Source: Sphingobacterium cellulitidis
Lineage (GTDB): Bacteria > Bacteroidota > Bacteroidia > Sphingobacteriales > Sphingobacteriaceae
Direction: 5' to 3'
Assembly (NCBI GenBank): GCA_002245855.1
Contig: NOUX01000005.1
Coordinates: forward strand, 186,001-250,000
DNA: 64,000 nucleotides
A model generated the notes under the pieces. It was not told where the DNA came from and did not search any database. It saw only the letters and a program-made list of their open reading frames with translations. A program made the position numbers and the translations under genes. This document shows, piece by piece, positions 9,427 to 18,838 of this stretch (positions are counted from its first letter, which is position 1; every line of letters begins with the position of its first letter).

Positions 9427-10115
9427 GGTGTCTTGGATAGATTATAAAGTTCTCTTACTTTTCCAACCTGTTCTTTCTGGGATAACCGTTGGAACCTCAA
9501 GATTAAGTTTTGCCGGTTGAAGGCCTTAAGGTCCCTATAATTCCCATATAGATCATTGATTGTTTCATTTATCAGTTGGATTCGTTGCAGATCGCTCATC
9601 GCAAGGTGGAACGATCTTACTATAGATTGAACTTGTTCAAGATTTTTAAGGCTTCTATCAAGGATCAATGCATAGACCTTTTCCATGTGGACGCTCTCAT
9701 CATGACTAAATACCGGATCACCTTTCAATAGGTCCCAAACCTTGCTGTATTCCTGGACCAAATCCAGCTGGATTTGGACAACTTGGCGGACTTTCCTGAA
9801 ACCTGTGATCGCCGACCTTACCTGGCTAAATTGCTGATAATGTTCTCTATATTGCTCCGTATGCTTGTTTGTCCATTCAGAGATTTCTTGGAGCCTTAAC
9901 TTGCTGAGAGAATTCTCCAGTACTTTTTGTGCGTTTTGAAGCCAGATGGTCCGGTTTTGTAACCTCTGGACTTTTAGGTCTACGGCTCTTACCACCCTTT
10001 TTATCCCTGCTTTAATTACCTCTGCTATGCCGATTTGTGCATGTGCTAGCTGGCAGCTGCCCAATGTAAGGACAAGTCCCACAAGGGCGATCCTTCTCTT
10101 AAAATCTCTTTTCAT
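9423..10115 (-). CDS. traI: TraI-like periplasmic protein (VirB5-like, DUF4141 type)
   Basis: This 230-residue protein has a signal peptide (ALVGLVLTLGSCQLAHAQ) and a long helical mature domain rich in Q, R and L. It follows traG directly (5-base gap), the place of traI in CTnDOT-type elements. The N-terminal GIAEVIKAGIKRVVRAVDLKVQ and LQNAQKVLENSLSK segments are typical of TraI-like proteins. The signal region contains a cysteine (GSC), so a lipoprotein is possible, but the downstream AHAQ site looks like ordinary signal peptidase I cleavage. A mating-pilus role is inferred. Confidence 0.7.
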   Translation of the reverse strand: MKRDFKRRIALVGLVLTLGSCQLAHAQIGIAEVIKAGIKRVVRAVDLKVQRLQNRTIWLQNAQKVLENSLSKLRLQEISEWTNKHTEQYREHYQQFSQVRSAITGFRKVRQVVQIQLDLVQEYSKVWDLLKGDPVFSHDESVHMEKVYALILDRSLKNLEQVQSIVRSFHLAMSDLQRIQLINETINDLYGNYRDLKAFNRQNLILRFQRLSQKEQVGKVRELYNLSKTP

Positions 10116-10120
10116 ACTAT

Positions 10121-12598
10121 TTATATTTTTAGCAATCCATTTTTGATGTCCCTTGCCATCGCAACAATTGCTCTTGAAAAGTTTCCTCCGTGGCTGCGGG
10201 TATATTCCAATAACTTAACCCGTTCTGATTCCTCTGTGGTATAGCATAGATATTCTTCCAGGGATACCTGCGTACGGTAGACCCTAGAGTGAACCCCACC
10301 TAGGGAAATGAAAACCTCCTTGTATTTCTGGGTAGGATCGTTGTTTCGGTTAACCGAGAGCACCATGGCCTTTTCCTTGTCTGTCAATCCTAACATTGCC
10401 TGTATCTCGTCAAATTTATTCATGAATTTACGCTGGTCTAATAGGATCTTGCAATCGCTGTTATTGACAATTGTCTGTTTGACTACGGGCGAAGAAATGA
10501 TGTCCTCAATATCCTGAGTAACTACAATTGCCTCTCCGAAAAATTTGCGCACTGTCTTGAACAGATACTTTATGTACTGGGCGAAACCTTCCTTCATCAG
10601 GGCTTTCCAGGCCTCCTCTATCAAGATGATCTTACGAACTCCTTTAAGCTTTCTCATCTTTCCAATGAAGACTTCCATGATAATTATGGTAACCACCGGA
10701 AACAGGATTGGATGTTCCTTGATGCTGTCCAGCTCAAAAACTATAAACCTCTCTTCCAGCAGGCCCAGCGCCTGAGTAGAATTGAGCAGATAATCAAATT
10801 CGCCCCCTTTATAAAATGGCCTTAACACATACAGGAAGTTCTCAATATCAAAATCGCTCTGCCTGACTCCATCCCTCTGAAGAGATGGAACATACAATTC
10901 CCTTAAAAACTCATAAAAACTATCAAAGCATGGCCATATCAGGGGCCGTGAACCGAGAAATGCAAAATAGCCGGAGATGGCATTGGAGAGTCCAACATAT
11001 TCAGATCGTCTGAAAACCTCATCGTCCCTTTTCCACAGGGCAAGTAGCAAGGTCTTGATGCTTTCCTTTTTCTCGGTATCAAGGCTATCCCCTTTACTAA
11101 TGAAAAATGGATTGAAACTGACCGGTTCCTCTTCACTATAGGTAAAATACTTCCCTCCAATCAATTGGCACAAACCTCTATAGCTATGCCCCACATCCAC
11201 AAGTACAACATGACTACCCTGTTGATGGTAGCTCCGGAGCATATGGTTAGTAAAGAAGGATTTGCCGCTACCGGTCGGGCCAAGAATAAACTTGTTACGG
11301 TTGGTACATATCCCTTTCAGGATTGGCTCATCGGAAATATCGACATGGAGGGGTCTTCCCGAAAGACGATCCCCAAGGCGAATGCCTGTTGGGCTCACAG
11401 AAGTTTCACTATTGCTCTCTAGGTTGAGAAAACAGCTTGCTTGTTCAGCAAAAGTCTCAAAGGTCTCATTTAGTGGGAGGTCTGCAGAATTTCCGGGGAC
11501 TCCTGCCCAGAAAATTTGGGGAGCACCAACGGTTTCCTCCTTGCAAAGTGCATCGATCTTGGACAAGGCCGAGGAAACCATATTCCTGATAGAATTTATT
11601 TCCTTTTGATCGCACGTCCAAGTTAGCACGTTGAAATGAGCCCTTACAGGCAAACGTTGATTGACAAGGGCTTCATTCAGAAAACTTTCCGTGGCATCCC
11701 TGGAAATTTTGTTTGCTCGACTATAGGCAGAAAGCGATTGTAACCTCAGGCGTTTACGTTCCAACCGCTTAATCACCTCCTGATGGTCAGAGATCAAAAT
11801 GTACTGGTTATAGATGTGGTCACAATTAAGAAGTTGTCCCAATGGGGAACTGAATCCAACACTGAAGCGTGTTCTTTCAGTACAATATCTTTCGTAATCA
11901 ATCCTACTACCACAAAGATTGGGGAGATCATTGGCATCGCTAAGTGTAAACAACTGGCAGTGCCGGCTACCAACTTGTATCCCCTTGGAAAAATCTATAT
12001 CCCTTATCAATGGACATTCTTCTGACCCTCCTAGCCTAAAATAGCGTTCAATGAGTCCCTGACGGCCACTTGTGCTCTTTAACTCATCGTCGGTTAATCT
12101 TACGAGTTGGATTAAACCAGAGTCCTCAAGTATCCTCTGGAACTGTCCGCAGGCTACAAAGAACTCCTTGAAGCCTTCATGATCAATGGTCTCGTGGGGA
12201 ACCAGCTGTCCTCGTATCAAGGTAGAGAAAAGGCTACTTGCTCCTTTTCTGGAATTAGGAGATTTGGTCAACATCACATAACAATGATGTTCAAGGTAAC
12301 TCCTTTCGTTAAAATGAAGTTCGCTTGCCCTTTCAAGGAAACCGACTTCTAAGTCGGAAAGCTCCGCACGATATCTTTTCTTCTCGAACCAGTCCTGTTT
12401 ATGAATAATACTCCCATGTGGCAGGGCCTTTATGGCACTGATCCAGCCCTGGTGGAATGCTTCGAACTCTGCATCCGACAAACTGAATATCTCGGGTATA
12501 TCGGCTCGAAAGACAAGGGTTACATCACCGCTTTTACTAAGGATGCAATCTTGTTCAACGTCCAACAAAGGGAATATCTTATTGAATTCTACATCCAT
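10121..12598 (-). CDS. traG: Conjugation ATPase TraG (VirB4-like)
   Basis: This 825-residue cytoplasmic ATPase powers assembly of the mating channel. The Walker A motif GPTGSGKS lies at residues 440-447. A Walker B-type strand, KIILIEEAWKAL, lies near residue 655, followed by a VRKFFGEAIVVTQDIEDI sensor region typical of VirB4/TraG enzymes. The start overlaps the end of traF by 10 bases. All conserved motifs appear intact and no frameshift is seen, so the gene could be functional even though no integrase lies nearby. Confidence 0.95.
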   Translation of the reverse strand: MDVEFNKIFPLLDVEQDCILSKSGDVTLVFRADIPEIFSLSDAEFEAFHQGWISAIKALPHGSIIHKQDWFEKKRYRAELSDLEVGFLERASELHFNERSYLEHHCYVMLTKSPNSRKGASSLFSTLIRGQLVPHETIDHEGFKEFFVACGQFQRILEDSGLIQLVRLTDDELKSTSGRQGLIERYFRLGGSEECPLIRDIDFSKGIQVGSRHCQLFTLSDANDLPNLCGSRIDYERYCTERTRFSVGFSSPLGQLLNCDHIYNQYILISDHQEVIKRLERKRLRLQSLSAYSRANKISRDATESFLNEALVNQRLPVRAHFNVLTWTCDQKEINSIRNMVSSALSKIDALCKEETVGAPQIFWAGVPGNSADLPLNETFETFAEQASCFLNLESNSETSVSPTGIRLGDRLSGRPLHVDISDEPILKGICTNRNKFILGPTGSGKSFFTNHMLRSYHQQGSHVVLVDVGHSYRGLCQLIGGKYFTYSEEEPVSFNPFFISKGDSLDTEKKESIKTLLLALWKRDDEVFRRSEYVGLSNAISGYFAFLGSRPLIWPCFDSFYEFLRELYVPSLQRDGVRQSDFDIENFLYVLRPFYKGGEFDYLLNSTQALGLLEERFIVFELDSIKEHPILFPVVTIIIMEVFIGKMRKLKGVRKIILIEEAWKALMKEGFAQYIKYLFKTVRKFFGEAIVVTQDIEDIISSPVVKQTIVNNSDCKILLDQRKFMNKFDEIQAMLGLTDKEKAMVLSVNRNNDPTQKYKEVFISLGGVHSRVYRTQVSLEEYLCYTTEESERVKLLEYTRSHGGNFSRAIVAMARDIKNGLLKI

Positions 12599-12936
12599 TT
12601 TTTCACCTCCCTATCCTTGAAGTAAATAAATTGTCTTCTGTCCCTGATTCGAAGGGAACTAGGCAGCTTTCTCCGTGCATATGACTTTAAAAAGCCATAT
12701 TTACCATATCGCCTATTCCATCCATGAACTACAACTGTCCACAGAATTCCTGAAACGACCATAACCGAAAGACTAAAGATTCTTGAAATCCCTGAATAAT
12801 ATAGTGTCAGGAAAATCGTCATCAAGAGAACAAACCCGAGAACAAGCATCCAAATGTACTGTGATTGGAGCCCAAAGAATTCAATAGGCCTGTTGATGTC
12901 ACGTTGGATACGATAAATTGAATTTGCCATATTCAA
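12589..12936 (-). CDS. traF: Conjugative transposon protein TraF (DUF4133)
   Basis: The 115-residue protein begins with the family-typical YRIQRDINRPIEFFGLQSQY and has two adjacent membrane helices at about residues 30-70. A basic C-terminal tail follows. TraF is a small inner-membrane protein of the Bacteroidetes mating apparatus, in the position of VirB3. It overlaps traE by 4 bases and traG by 10, so the three are translationally coupled. Length and order are canonical. Confidence 0.92.
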   Translation of the reverse strand: MNMANSIYRIQRDINRPIEFFGLQSQYIWMLVLGFVLLMTIFLTLYYSGISRIFSLSVMVVSGILWTVVVHGWNRRYGKYGFLKSYARRKLPSSLRIRDRRQFIYFKDREVKKWM

Positions 12937-13280
12937 CGTATTCCAAAGAACGATTCAATTACAGTAGTTACCACGACTAAGAAAACACAGCTGCCGAACC
13001 AAGCGGCGGCAACCTTTCCGGTGTCGGGGTCTCCATTGTTCCATTTCTGGAAGACCTTTACAGCCCCAATGAGCCCCAATAGGGCTCCCACTCCATACAT
13101 GAGCTGTGTCCCTGCACTGAAATAACTCCTTATCTGGGTATTTGCCGCTTCTATTCCTGCATTTCCATCCTGTCCATTGCAGATTAAAGGCAGTAGAAAG
13201 TAAACCGTTAAAATCACCGTTCCAGAGCGCAGTTTCAACCTAGCTGTCGCCTGATGATCTTTATCTATATTATTTATCAT
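12933..13280 (-). CDS. traE: Conjugative transposon protein TraE (DUF4134)
   Basis: This 115-residue protein has a signal-like helix, then the DUF4134 signature QDGNAGIEAANTQIRSYF. A glycine-rich membrane helix (LMYGVGALLGLIGAVKVFQ) follows, then GDPDTGKVAAAWFGSCVFL, a very conserved TraE segment. It is the putative pilin or VirB2-like component. It opens the compact E-F-G block. The N-terminal 20 residues are longer than usual; a later start is possible. Confidence 0.93.
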   Translation of the reverse strand: MINNIDKDHQATARLKLRSGTVILTVYFLLPLICNGQDGNAGIEAANTQIRSYFSAGTQLMYGVGALLGLIGAVKVFQKWNNGDPDTGKVAAAWFGSCVFLVVVTTVIESFFGIR

Positions 13281-13404
13281 AAAACAAATGGATTTTATTT
13301 TTTAAGGACAGATGGCTTGCGGTCCCGCGATACCTGAAAAAAGGTATTATCAAGGTGCTCTCACCAGGTAGGATCCGGGAGCGCCGGCCAACTTTCAACC
13401 AATT

Positions 13405-13851
13405 CTACGAGCAACCAATTTTCTCCTTTATAGTGGAAAAAGAAATATCAATTCCAAAATCTTCCAGCTCTACTACCAAGGTTTCCACCATGATTTTCTG
13501 GAGTTTTCTGTCATTTGAAGGATTGTACTTCTGCAATAATTCCTTGAGGGTATCCCATTGTATTACCGGATTATCTCCGGCATTTCTGTAGGGAACAAGA
13601 TATAGGCGCAACTGATCAAGGAATTCCTGTCCACCCCCATAAACGGGAGTAGGATGTTCCTGGGCCCCACTAGGCGGGCCGAAGAACGACTTATTTCCTT
13701 TCTCCCATTCGAAACCAGAATTGGAATCAACGTTTTTGAAGTTATCCAGGAATTTCCTCCCATATAGTCTCCATAGGGCCCATACGTAGTAAACCGCTAA
13801 GGCACTGGTTAGTAGTAGTAAGATTTGCATCCAGGTTAAATTTTGCAACAT
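13405..13851 (-). CDS. Hypothetical conjugation-module membrane protein
   Basis: The 148-residue protein has one N-terminal membrane helix (about residues 8-26) and a soluble domain of about 115 residues with a helical C-terminal half. It is the first gene of the leftward tra operon, 124 bases ahead of traE and just inside the divergent control region. In other elements traD or a small regulator can occupy this place, but I do not recognise the family. An inner-membrane accessory role is likely from the topology. Confidence 0.6.
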   Translation of the reverse strand: MLQNLTWMQILLLLTSALAVYYVWALWRLYGRKFLDNFKNVDSNSGFEWEKGNKSFFGPPSGAQEHPTPVYGGGQEFLDQLRLYLVPYRNAGDNPVIQWDTLKELLQKYNPSNDRKLQKIMVETLVVELEDFGIDISFSTIKEKIGCS

Positions 13852-14154
13852 TATTTTCTCCTTTTTTTACTTTTGACTACAATCAGGTGAATACTTATGG
13901 AAAGCAGCATGGTCACCCGTTCAATTGTTTTACAAAGAAACAGGGAAGGTTTTCTTACTACAAGTACAACAATTACCTGTAAATAAGTTGTACCCTCAAT
14001 GGGACGTTACTTGACTCTTTTCACCTTATTGCCCTAGAGCGATCCTGGAGTAACATTAAGGATTTGAGGTACATACGATTTTTTTTAGGCTCGTTTTAAT
14101 GGAGCACACCTCTTTAAATTTGGATCGAAGGATAATTTTTTAATAACTCAAAGC
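13852..14154. promoter_or_regulatory. Divergent control region of the tra and mob arms; candidate operator or oriT
   Basis: These ~300 bp separate the leftward tra operon from the rightward primase-mob operon, so they should carry both promoters. A perfect dyad is present: GTACAAC at 13964-13970 and GTTGTAC at 13987-13993, with a 16-base spacer. It could bind a regulator or be part of the transfer origin. No conserved nick site is recognised by eye. Confidence 0.45.
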
Positions 14155-15069
14155 ATGGATATGGAAAATAACAATAGAAATATTTCCCTACAGGAAATCC
14201 GTGAAATGGACCTGGTAAGCTACCTGGCGAATCTTGGCCATGAACCCTCCAAAATCAGGAATAATGATTTTTGGTACCTTTCCCCATTTCGAAAAGAAAC
14301 CGTACCTTCCTTTAAGGTAAACCGCAGGATCAACCGCTGGTATGACCACGGCATAGGCAAGGGAGGCAACCTCATCGATTTTGCAATTCTTTATCAAGGT
14401 TGCAGCATTTCCGAATTCATTGAAGGATTTAGAATGGAATTACCGGTCACGGTATCCTCCAAAATGGCATTCCCCAAGAAATCACACCAGCATGAAAACA
14501 AAATCACCTTAATCCAGAACAGCTCCCTGAGGTCAGACCATCTTATCAAATACATTCAAGAACGTCGCATCTCTGTGCACTTGGCAGATCAATATTGTAG
14601 AGAGCTCAAATATGAAATTTCTGGGAATAGCTATCTTGGAATTGGCTTTCCCAATGACGGAGGAGGTTTTGAAATCCGAACACCCCATTATAAGTTGAGT
14701 AATTCTCCAAAAGACATCTCCAGTGTTGGAATAGGCCACAACGAAATCCTTGTTTTTGAAGGCTTTATGGATTTCCTGACCTTCAGAACCCTCCATCCTA
14801 ATTTAGACGAATCAAAGGTGGATTTCATGGTCCTTAACTCCGTATCCTTCTTTGAAAGGGCACGAGAAAAAATGGAGTCTCACCAGCAGATTTCCCTATA
14901 CCTTGACCGTGACAGGGCCGGCACAGAATTAACCAGATACGCCTTATCATTGGACAATAGATACCGAGACCAGAGCGCATTGTACCAGAATCATAAAGAT
15001 TTAAATGATTGGGCAATGAATATAGGTAAATTGAAAATACCTCTTCCTGCCCGCAGGATATCCAAATAA
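14155..15069 (+). CDS. Mobile-element DnaG-like primase fragment protein (CHC2-like plus TOPRIM)
   Basis: The 304-residue protein has an N-terminal CHC2-like fold (FWYLSPFRKETVPSFKVN, residues ~39-56), then WYDHGIGKGGNLIDFA. A TOPRIM domain follows, with EILVFEGFMDFLTF near residue 200 and the acidic SLYLDRDRAG near residue 247. The zinc-binding cysteines of true CHC2 fingers are absent, as is common in this mobile-element branch. It probably helps to prime or process transferred single-stranded DNA. It opens the rightward operon ahead of mobA. A second in-frame ATG two codons later is an alternative start. Confidence 0.8.
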   Translation: MDMENNNRNISLQEIREMDLVSYLANLGHEPSKIRNNDFWYLSPFRKETVPSFKVNRRINRWYDHGIGKGGNLIDFAILYQGCSISEFIEGFRMELPVTVSSKMAFPKKSHQHENKITLIQNSSLRSDHLIKYIQERRISVHLADQYCRELKYEISGNSYLGIGFPNDGGGFEIRTPHYKLSNSPKDISSVGIGHNEILVFEGFMDFLTFRTLHPNLDESKVDFMVLNSVSFFERAREKMESHQQISLYLDRDRAGTELTRYALSLDNRYRDQSALYQNHKDLNDWAMNIGKLKIPLPARRISK

Positions 15070-15087
15070 TCACTCAAAAAATTCAAC

Positions 15088-15444
15088 ATGAAAAACAACA
15101 AACTAAGAAATAAGGCCGTCACTCTTAATTTTACGGAAAAGGAATATTCCCAGCTAAAGACAGAAAAAGAAAACAGTACATGCCCAAACATGGCCCTTTA
15201 TCTCAGAAAAAGATTGTTTTCCCGAAAAATCGTAACAACAATAAGGAATCGCTCACAGGATGATGTCCTAGAGGAACTTTCCCGTTCTAGAAAATGCATG
15301 GAGAGATCCAAGGTCCATATGGTTGAAGCATTAGGGGACATAAGCGAGAGTTCTGACTTATTAGGGATCTTCAAGCGTATCGAGCAGGAAATGTACATAC
15401 AGACTTCATTAATAAAAAAGCTTCTCAAGGAATGGTTGCACTAA
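15088..15444 (+). CDS. mobA: Mobilisation accessory protein MobA (ribbon-helix-helix type)
   Basis: The 118-residue basic protein starts with KAVTLNFTEKEYSQLK, a pattern typical of ribbon-helix-helix relaxosome proteins. A helical C-terminal half follows. Such proteins bind the transfer origin and help the relaxase to nick. It overlaps the relaxase gene by 13 bases, the usual mobA-mobB coupling in Bacteroidetes elements. The symbol follows CTnDOT usage; MbpA-type naming is equivalent. Confidence 0.82.
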   Translation: MKNNKLRNKAVTLNFTEKEYSQLKTEKENSTCPNMALYLRKRLFSRKIVTTIRNRSQDDVLEELSRSRKCMERSKVHMVEALGDISESSDLLGIFKRIEQEMYIQTSLIKKLLKEWLH

Positions 15445-16523
15445 CTTACGACGTGGCGAGTGTTTCTAGGATAATTGCCTACCATGAGAAAAAGGTTGCC
15501 TCTGGAATCGCGGAATGTCTCATTGCGGGAAACATGCCACTATCATCTAAGGATCTTAGCATACAACAAAAGACCTCATACATGGTCAACCGCTGTACCC
15601 TAAACGCAAACATCAAGCTCCCCTGTCTGCATTCCATTTTGGGCTTCCACCCTCTTGATGGAAGACTGTCCAATTCTCAATTCCGCTTGATCGCCGAATG
15701 TTACATGGAGCTGATCGGTTTTGGTCTACAGCCATTTCTAGTTTACCGGCATTCAGATACCTACCACCCGCACATGCACATCGTATCAACGAATATCCGG
15801 AGTGATGGAAGCCAAATCTACACGCACAGGCTGGGACAGCGACTTTCCATTCCTGCAGCAAAAAAACTAGAGGCTGATTTTGACCTGGTTCCTGCACAGG
15901 AAAATTTACTTGGAGAAAACGAAAGGCCAACCCCTATAAGGGAACTTATCCAGGCTGCTCAGCCTCTCAATAAAAGCCTCCGTGACATCCTACTCTACCT
16001 TCAGCGTACATACTCATTTTCGGATTTACAGGAATGGAATGCGCTGCTCAAACCTTTCAATATATTGGCCCTAAGGCCAAAGGCCCATACAAATGATCAA
16101 AAAAAAGGACTGATCTATTACTTGACAGACAAGTCCTACAGAACCGTTTCCAAAGGGATTCCTCAAGCCAATCTTTCCCCAGATTTAGGCCAATTTCCAC
16201 TCTCTTTTTTTCATGTAGCACAAAGGGAAAAGACTTCCATCACTCGTCTCCGGACCGTCATTCAGCAAGAAAAAATGAGTTCCTCAAACCAGGGGTGGGA
16301 TGCCAAACAACTATTGTTCCAGGGCATTGAACTCATTCAATTGCCTGGAAAAGGAAAAGCTTCAAGTGAAACCGTTGTGATCGATCACATGCTGTATTGC
16401 GCAATACACGAAAGAAAGCTAGGTCTAGGCTTTGATATCAATTCATTCAAGCTTGGCCATAGCGCCGAATGCAAAATGGGAAAGGACCTTCAGATAGCCG
16501 AACATAGGACCATTAAATTATGA
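15432..16523 (+). CDS. mobB: Relaxase MobB (MOBP-like)
   Basis: This 363-residue protein carries the relaxase three-histidine metal motif in YHPHMHIVSTN, with histidines at residues 112, 114 and 116. The family's upstream strand (HSILGFHPLDG, residues 67-77) is also present. It would nick the transfer origin and pilot the DNA strand through the mating channel. The probable catalytic tyrosine lies in the N-terminal part, where Y6 and Y17 are candidates. It overlaps mobA and is followed by mobC after 20 bases. All motifs look intact. Confidence 0.9.
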   Translation: MVALTYDVASVSRIIAYHEKKVASGIAECLIAGNMPLSSKDLSIQQKTSYMVNRCTLNANIKLPCLHSILGFHPLDGRLSNSQFRLIAECYMELIGFGLQPFLVYRHSDTYHPHMHIVSTNIRSDGSQIYTHRLGQRLSIPAAKKLEADFDLVPAQENLLGENERPTPIRELIQAAQPLNKSLRDILLYLQRTYSFSDLQEWNALLKPFNILALRPKAHTNDQKKGLIYYLTDKSYRTVSKGIPQANLSPDLGQFPLSFFHVAQREKTSITRLRTVIQQEKMSSSNQGWDAKQLLFQGIELIQLPGKGKASSETVVIDHMLYCAIHERKLGLGFDINSFKLGHSAECKMGKDLQIAEHRTIKL

Positions 16524-16543
16524 TAACATAAACCAGAACGAAA

Positions 16544-18517
16544 ATGAACAATACTGAAAATGCTCAAGCTCTGAAAAAAATATCCGACATGGGACGGCTT
16601 ATAGCGGTGTTCCTATTGGCCTTGCATTATTACCATGTGGGCTACCATTGGTTCATTAAGCTGGGTATGACATGGCAACTAACCGATAGGATTCTCCAAT
16701 CCATTTCAGGAACTGGGCTCCTGAACACCTTTAACCGCTGCAAGTGGTTTTGTCTACTTTTCCTGCTGATTTCCATGATTGGAATAAATGGTAAAAAGGA
16801 AAGAAAATTCAATATGAACAGAGCATTAGTCTGGTTTTTACTGGGGTTCGGTCTCTTTTTTTCCAGTGGGCTCATTTTTAATGTGCTACCAGCTTCACCT
16901 TCGGTACTATTGGTATATTATACGCTGAGTACATGGGGCATGCTTGCTGTCATCAAGGGAACCACGATTATATCCAGAATCCTTTGGACCCAACTGGCAG
17001 ACCAAGACATATTCAACCTTCAGAACCAGACCTTTCCACAGCAGGAAGACCTACTGGAAAACGATTTTTCGATAAACCTTCCATTCGAGTACCGTTTAAG
17101 AAACCGAAAGCGATTTGGTTGGATCAACATCATCAACCCATTTAGAGCAACCCTGGTCTTGGGTAACCCTGGCTCGGGTAAATCTTATTACGTGATACGT
17201 CATATTATTTCCCAACACATAAAAAAAGGCTTCTCCATGTTAGTATACGACTTTAAGTACGATGATCTCTCAAAGATAGCATACCATCACTGGATGATGG
17301 GGGAAAGGAAAATGAATTTCTATAGGATAGATTTTGACAACCTTTCCAGGACCCACAGGTGCAATCCCCTGGAGCCTTCGGCAATGGATGACATCACTGA
17401 TGCTGCAGAATCAGCCAGGACCATTCTATTGGGCCTAAACAGGGAGTGGGTTAAGCGACAGGGGGACTTCTTCGTGGAATCGGCAATTAACCTCCTAACT
17501 GCAGTGATCTGGTATCTAAGGTGCTACCAGGACGGAGAATTCTGTACCTTACCTCACGTGATTGAGCTTATGCAGCAGGATTATGACCGACTTTTCACAT
17601 TGCTTAGAAGTCAGGAAGAAATACAGGTCTTGATCAATCCATTTGTCAATGCCTATTTGAACAATGTAATGGAACAGCTCGAAGGTCAGGTAGCATCGGC
17701 AAAGATAGCGCTGGCCCGCCTGTCCTCACCCCAACTCTACTACGTTCTTTCGGGAAATGATTTCACACTTGACATCAACAACCCAAAATCACCCAAGATT
17801 GTTTGCATGGGCAATAATCCTCAGAAGATCCAGATCTATGGGGCCGTGATCTCACTTTTCGTGAACAGATTGATTAAACAGGTCAACAAAAAGGATATGC
17901 TTAAATGCAGCCTGATCTTCGATGAGTTTCCAACGATCTACTTAAACAACATTGATAGCCTGATTGCTACTGCCAGAAGCAACAAAGTTGCCACCACCCT
18001 CTGCGTGCAAGACATTTCCCAACTCCGTAAGGATTATGGCAGAGACCAGGCAGATGTCATACTGAACATAGTAGGAAACGTAATCAGCGGGCAGGTTTCC
18101 GGAGAGACAGCAAAACAACTTTCTGAGAGATTTGGGAAGATCATGCAAGACAGGCAGAGCCTATCGATCAATTCCAGCGACACTTCCATTGGCTTATCGA
18201 GCCAACTGGACGCAGCAATTCCCCCCTCGGTGATCTCAAGCCTATCCTCCGGTGAATTCGTGGGGATGGTAGCTGATGACCCTCAATTACCTATCTCTCT
18301 GAAAGGATTCCATGGCAAGGTGATAAACAACCATCGGGCGATCGCAAAGGAGCAGTCCAGTTACCAGCAGCCCAAAGAGGTCACCCAACCCCAACAAGGG
18401 ATGGTAGTCAGAAATTATCAACAGATCAAGCGAGACATCCAGGACATCACCTATTCTGAAATGGACAAGTTGATATCGGATCCATCTACCCGGCACCTAG
18501 TCATCCCCAAAAAATGA
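16544..18517 (+). CDS. mobC: Type IV coupling protein MobC (TraG/VirD4 family)
   Basis: The 657-residue protein has N-terminal membrane helices (about residues 18-30, 67-80 and 95-140). A cytosolic AAA-type domain follows, with Walker A GNPGSGKS at residues 207-214 and Walker B CSLIFDEFPTIYL near residue 455. It links the relaxosome to the secretion channel. It is the last gene of the rightward mob operon. In Bacteroidetes, mobC names the coupling protein and not the small relaxosome protein called MobC elsewhere. Confidence 0.94.
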   Translation: MNNTENAQALKKISDMGRLIAVFLLALHYYHVGYHWFIKLGMTWQLTDRILQSISGTGLLNTFNRCKWFCLLFLLISMIGINGKKERKFNMNRALVWFLLGFGLFFSSGLIFNVLPASPSVLLVYYTLSTWGMLAVIKGTTIISRILWTQLADQDIFNLQNQTFPQQEDLLENDFSINLPFEYRLRNRKRFGWINIINPFRATLVLGNPGSGKSYYVIRHIISQHIKKGFSMLVYDFKYDDLSKIAYHHWMMGERKMNFYRIDFDNLSRTHRCNPLEPSAMDDITDAAESARTILLGLNREWVKRQGDFFVESAINLLTAVIWYLRCYQDGEFCTLPHVIELMQQDYDRLFTLLRSQEEIQVLINPFVNAYLNNVMEQLEGQVASAKIALARLSSPQLYYVLSGNDFTLDINNPKSPKIVCMGNNPQKIQIYGAVISLFVNRLIKQVNKKDMLKCSLIFDEFPTIYLNNIDSLIATARSNKVATTLCVQDISQLRKDYGRDQADVILNIVGNVISGQVSGETAKQLSERFGKIMQDRQSLSINSSDTSIGLSSQLDAAIPPSVISSLSSGEFVGMVADDPQLPISLKGFHGKVINNHRAIAKEQSSYQQPKEVTQPQQGMVVRNYQQIKRDIQDITYSEMDKLISDPSTRHLVIPKK

Positions 18518-18646
18518 TGCTCTAACCGGATCTGCTGCCTTTTATTCCATAGGCCTCCTTTGTGGACATTCATATCAAACAAACTCCTAATTGCAGGGCA
18601 ATATCAGAAAGGCTTTCCAAGTTATTAATCTCTTAGTCAGAACACG

Positions 18647-18838
18647 CTAAATCAAAGGACCATAAACTACAAAGCTGCTCGTGAAGGTCGTCTTACTGCT
18701 CTGCCCAATTAGGGCTATTGCTAAGAACATTTCGTTATTTTCAACTTCATATTTACTTATGTTGGCCAAAACAGGTTTAACGTTCATGAGCAACTCTTCG
18801 AGCTTTAGAGATAGATGAAAATCAATTGTATTATTCAT
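18647..18838 (-). CDS. Small hypothetical protein at the right edge of the conjugation module
   Basis: This is a 63-residue frame with no recognised motif. It begins MNNTIDFHLSLKLEELLM and ends in a beta-rich stretch. It lies between the mobC stop and the chromosomal peptidase gene, so it may be the last gene of the module or a chance frame. The even amino-acid make-up and a proper ATG make it plausible but unproven. Confidence 0.35.
   Translation of the reverse strand: MNNTIDFHLSLKLEELLMNVKPVLANISKYEVENNEMFLAIALIGQSSKTTFTSSFVVYGPLI

Noticed and set aside
13281..13404. G/C-richer gap between traE and the next gene, with a small ATACCT/AGGTAT hairpin
   Set aside because: The stem is weak and no gene or known site is recognised.
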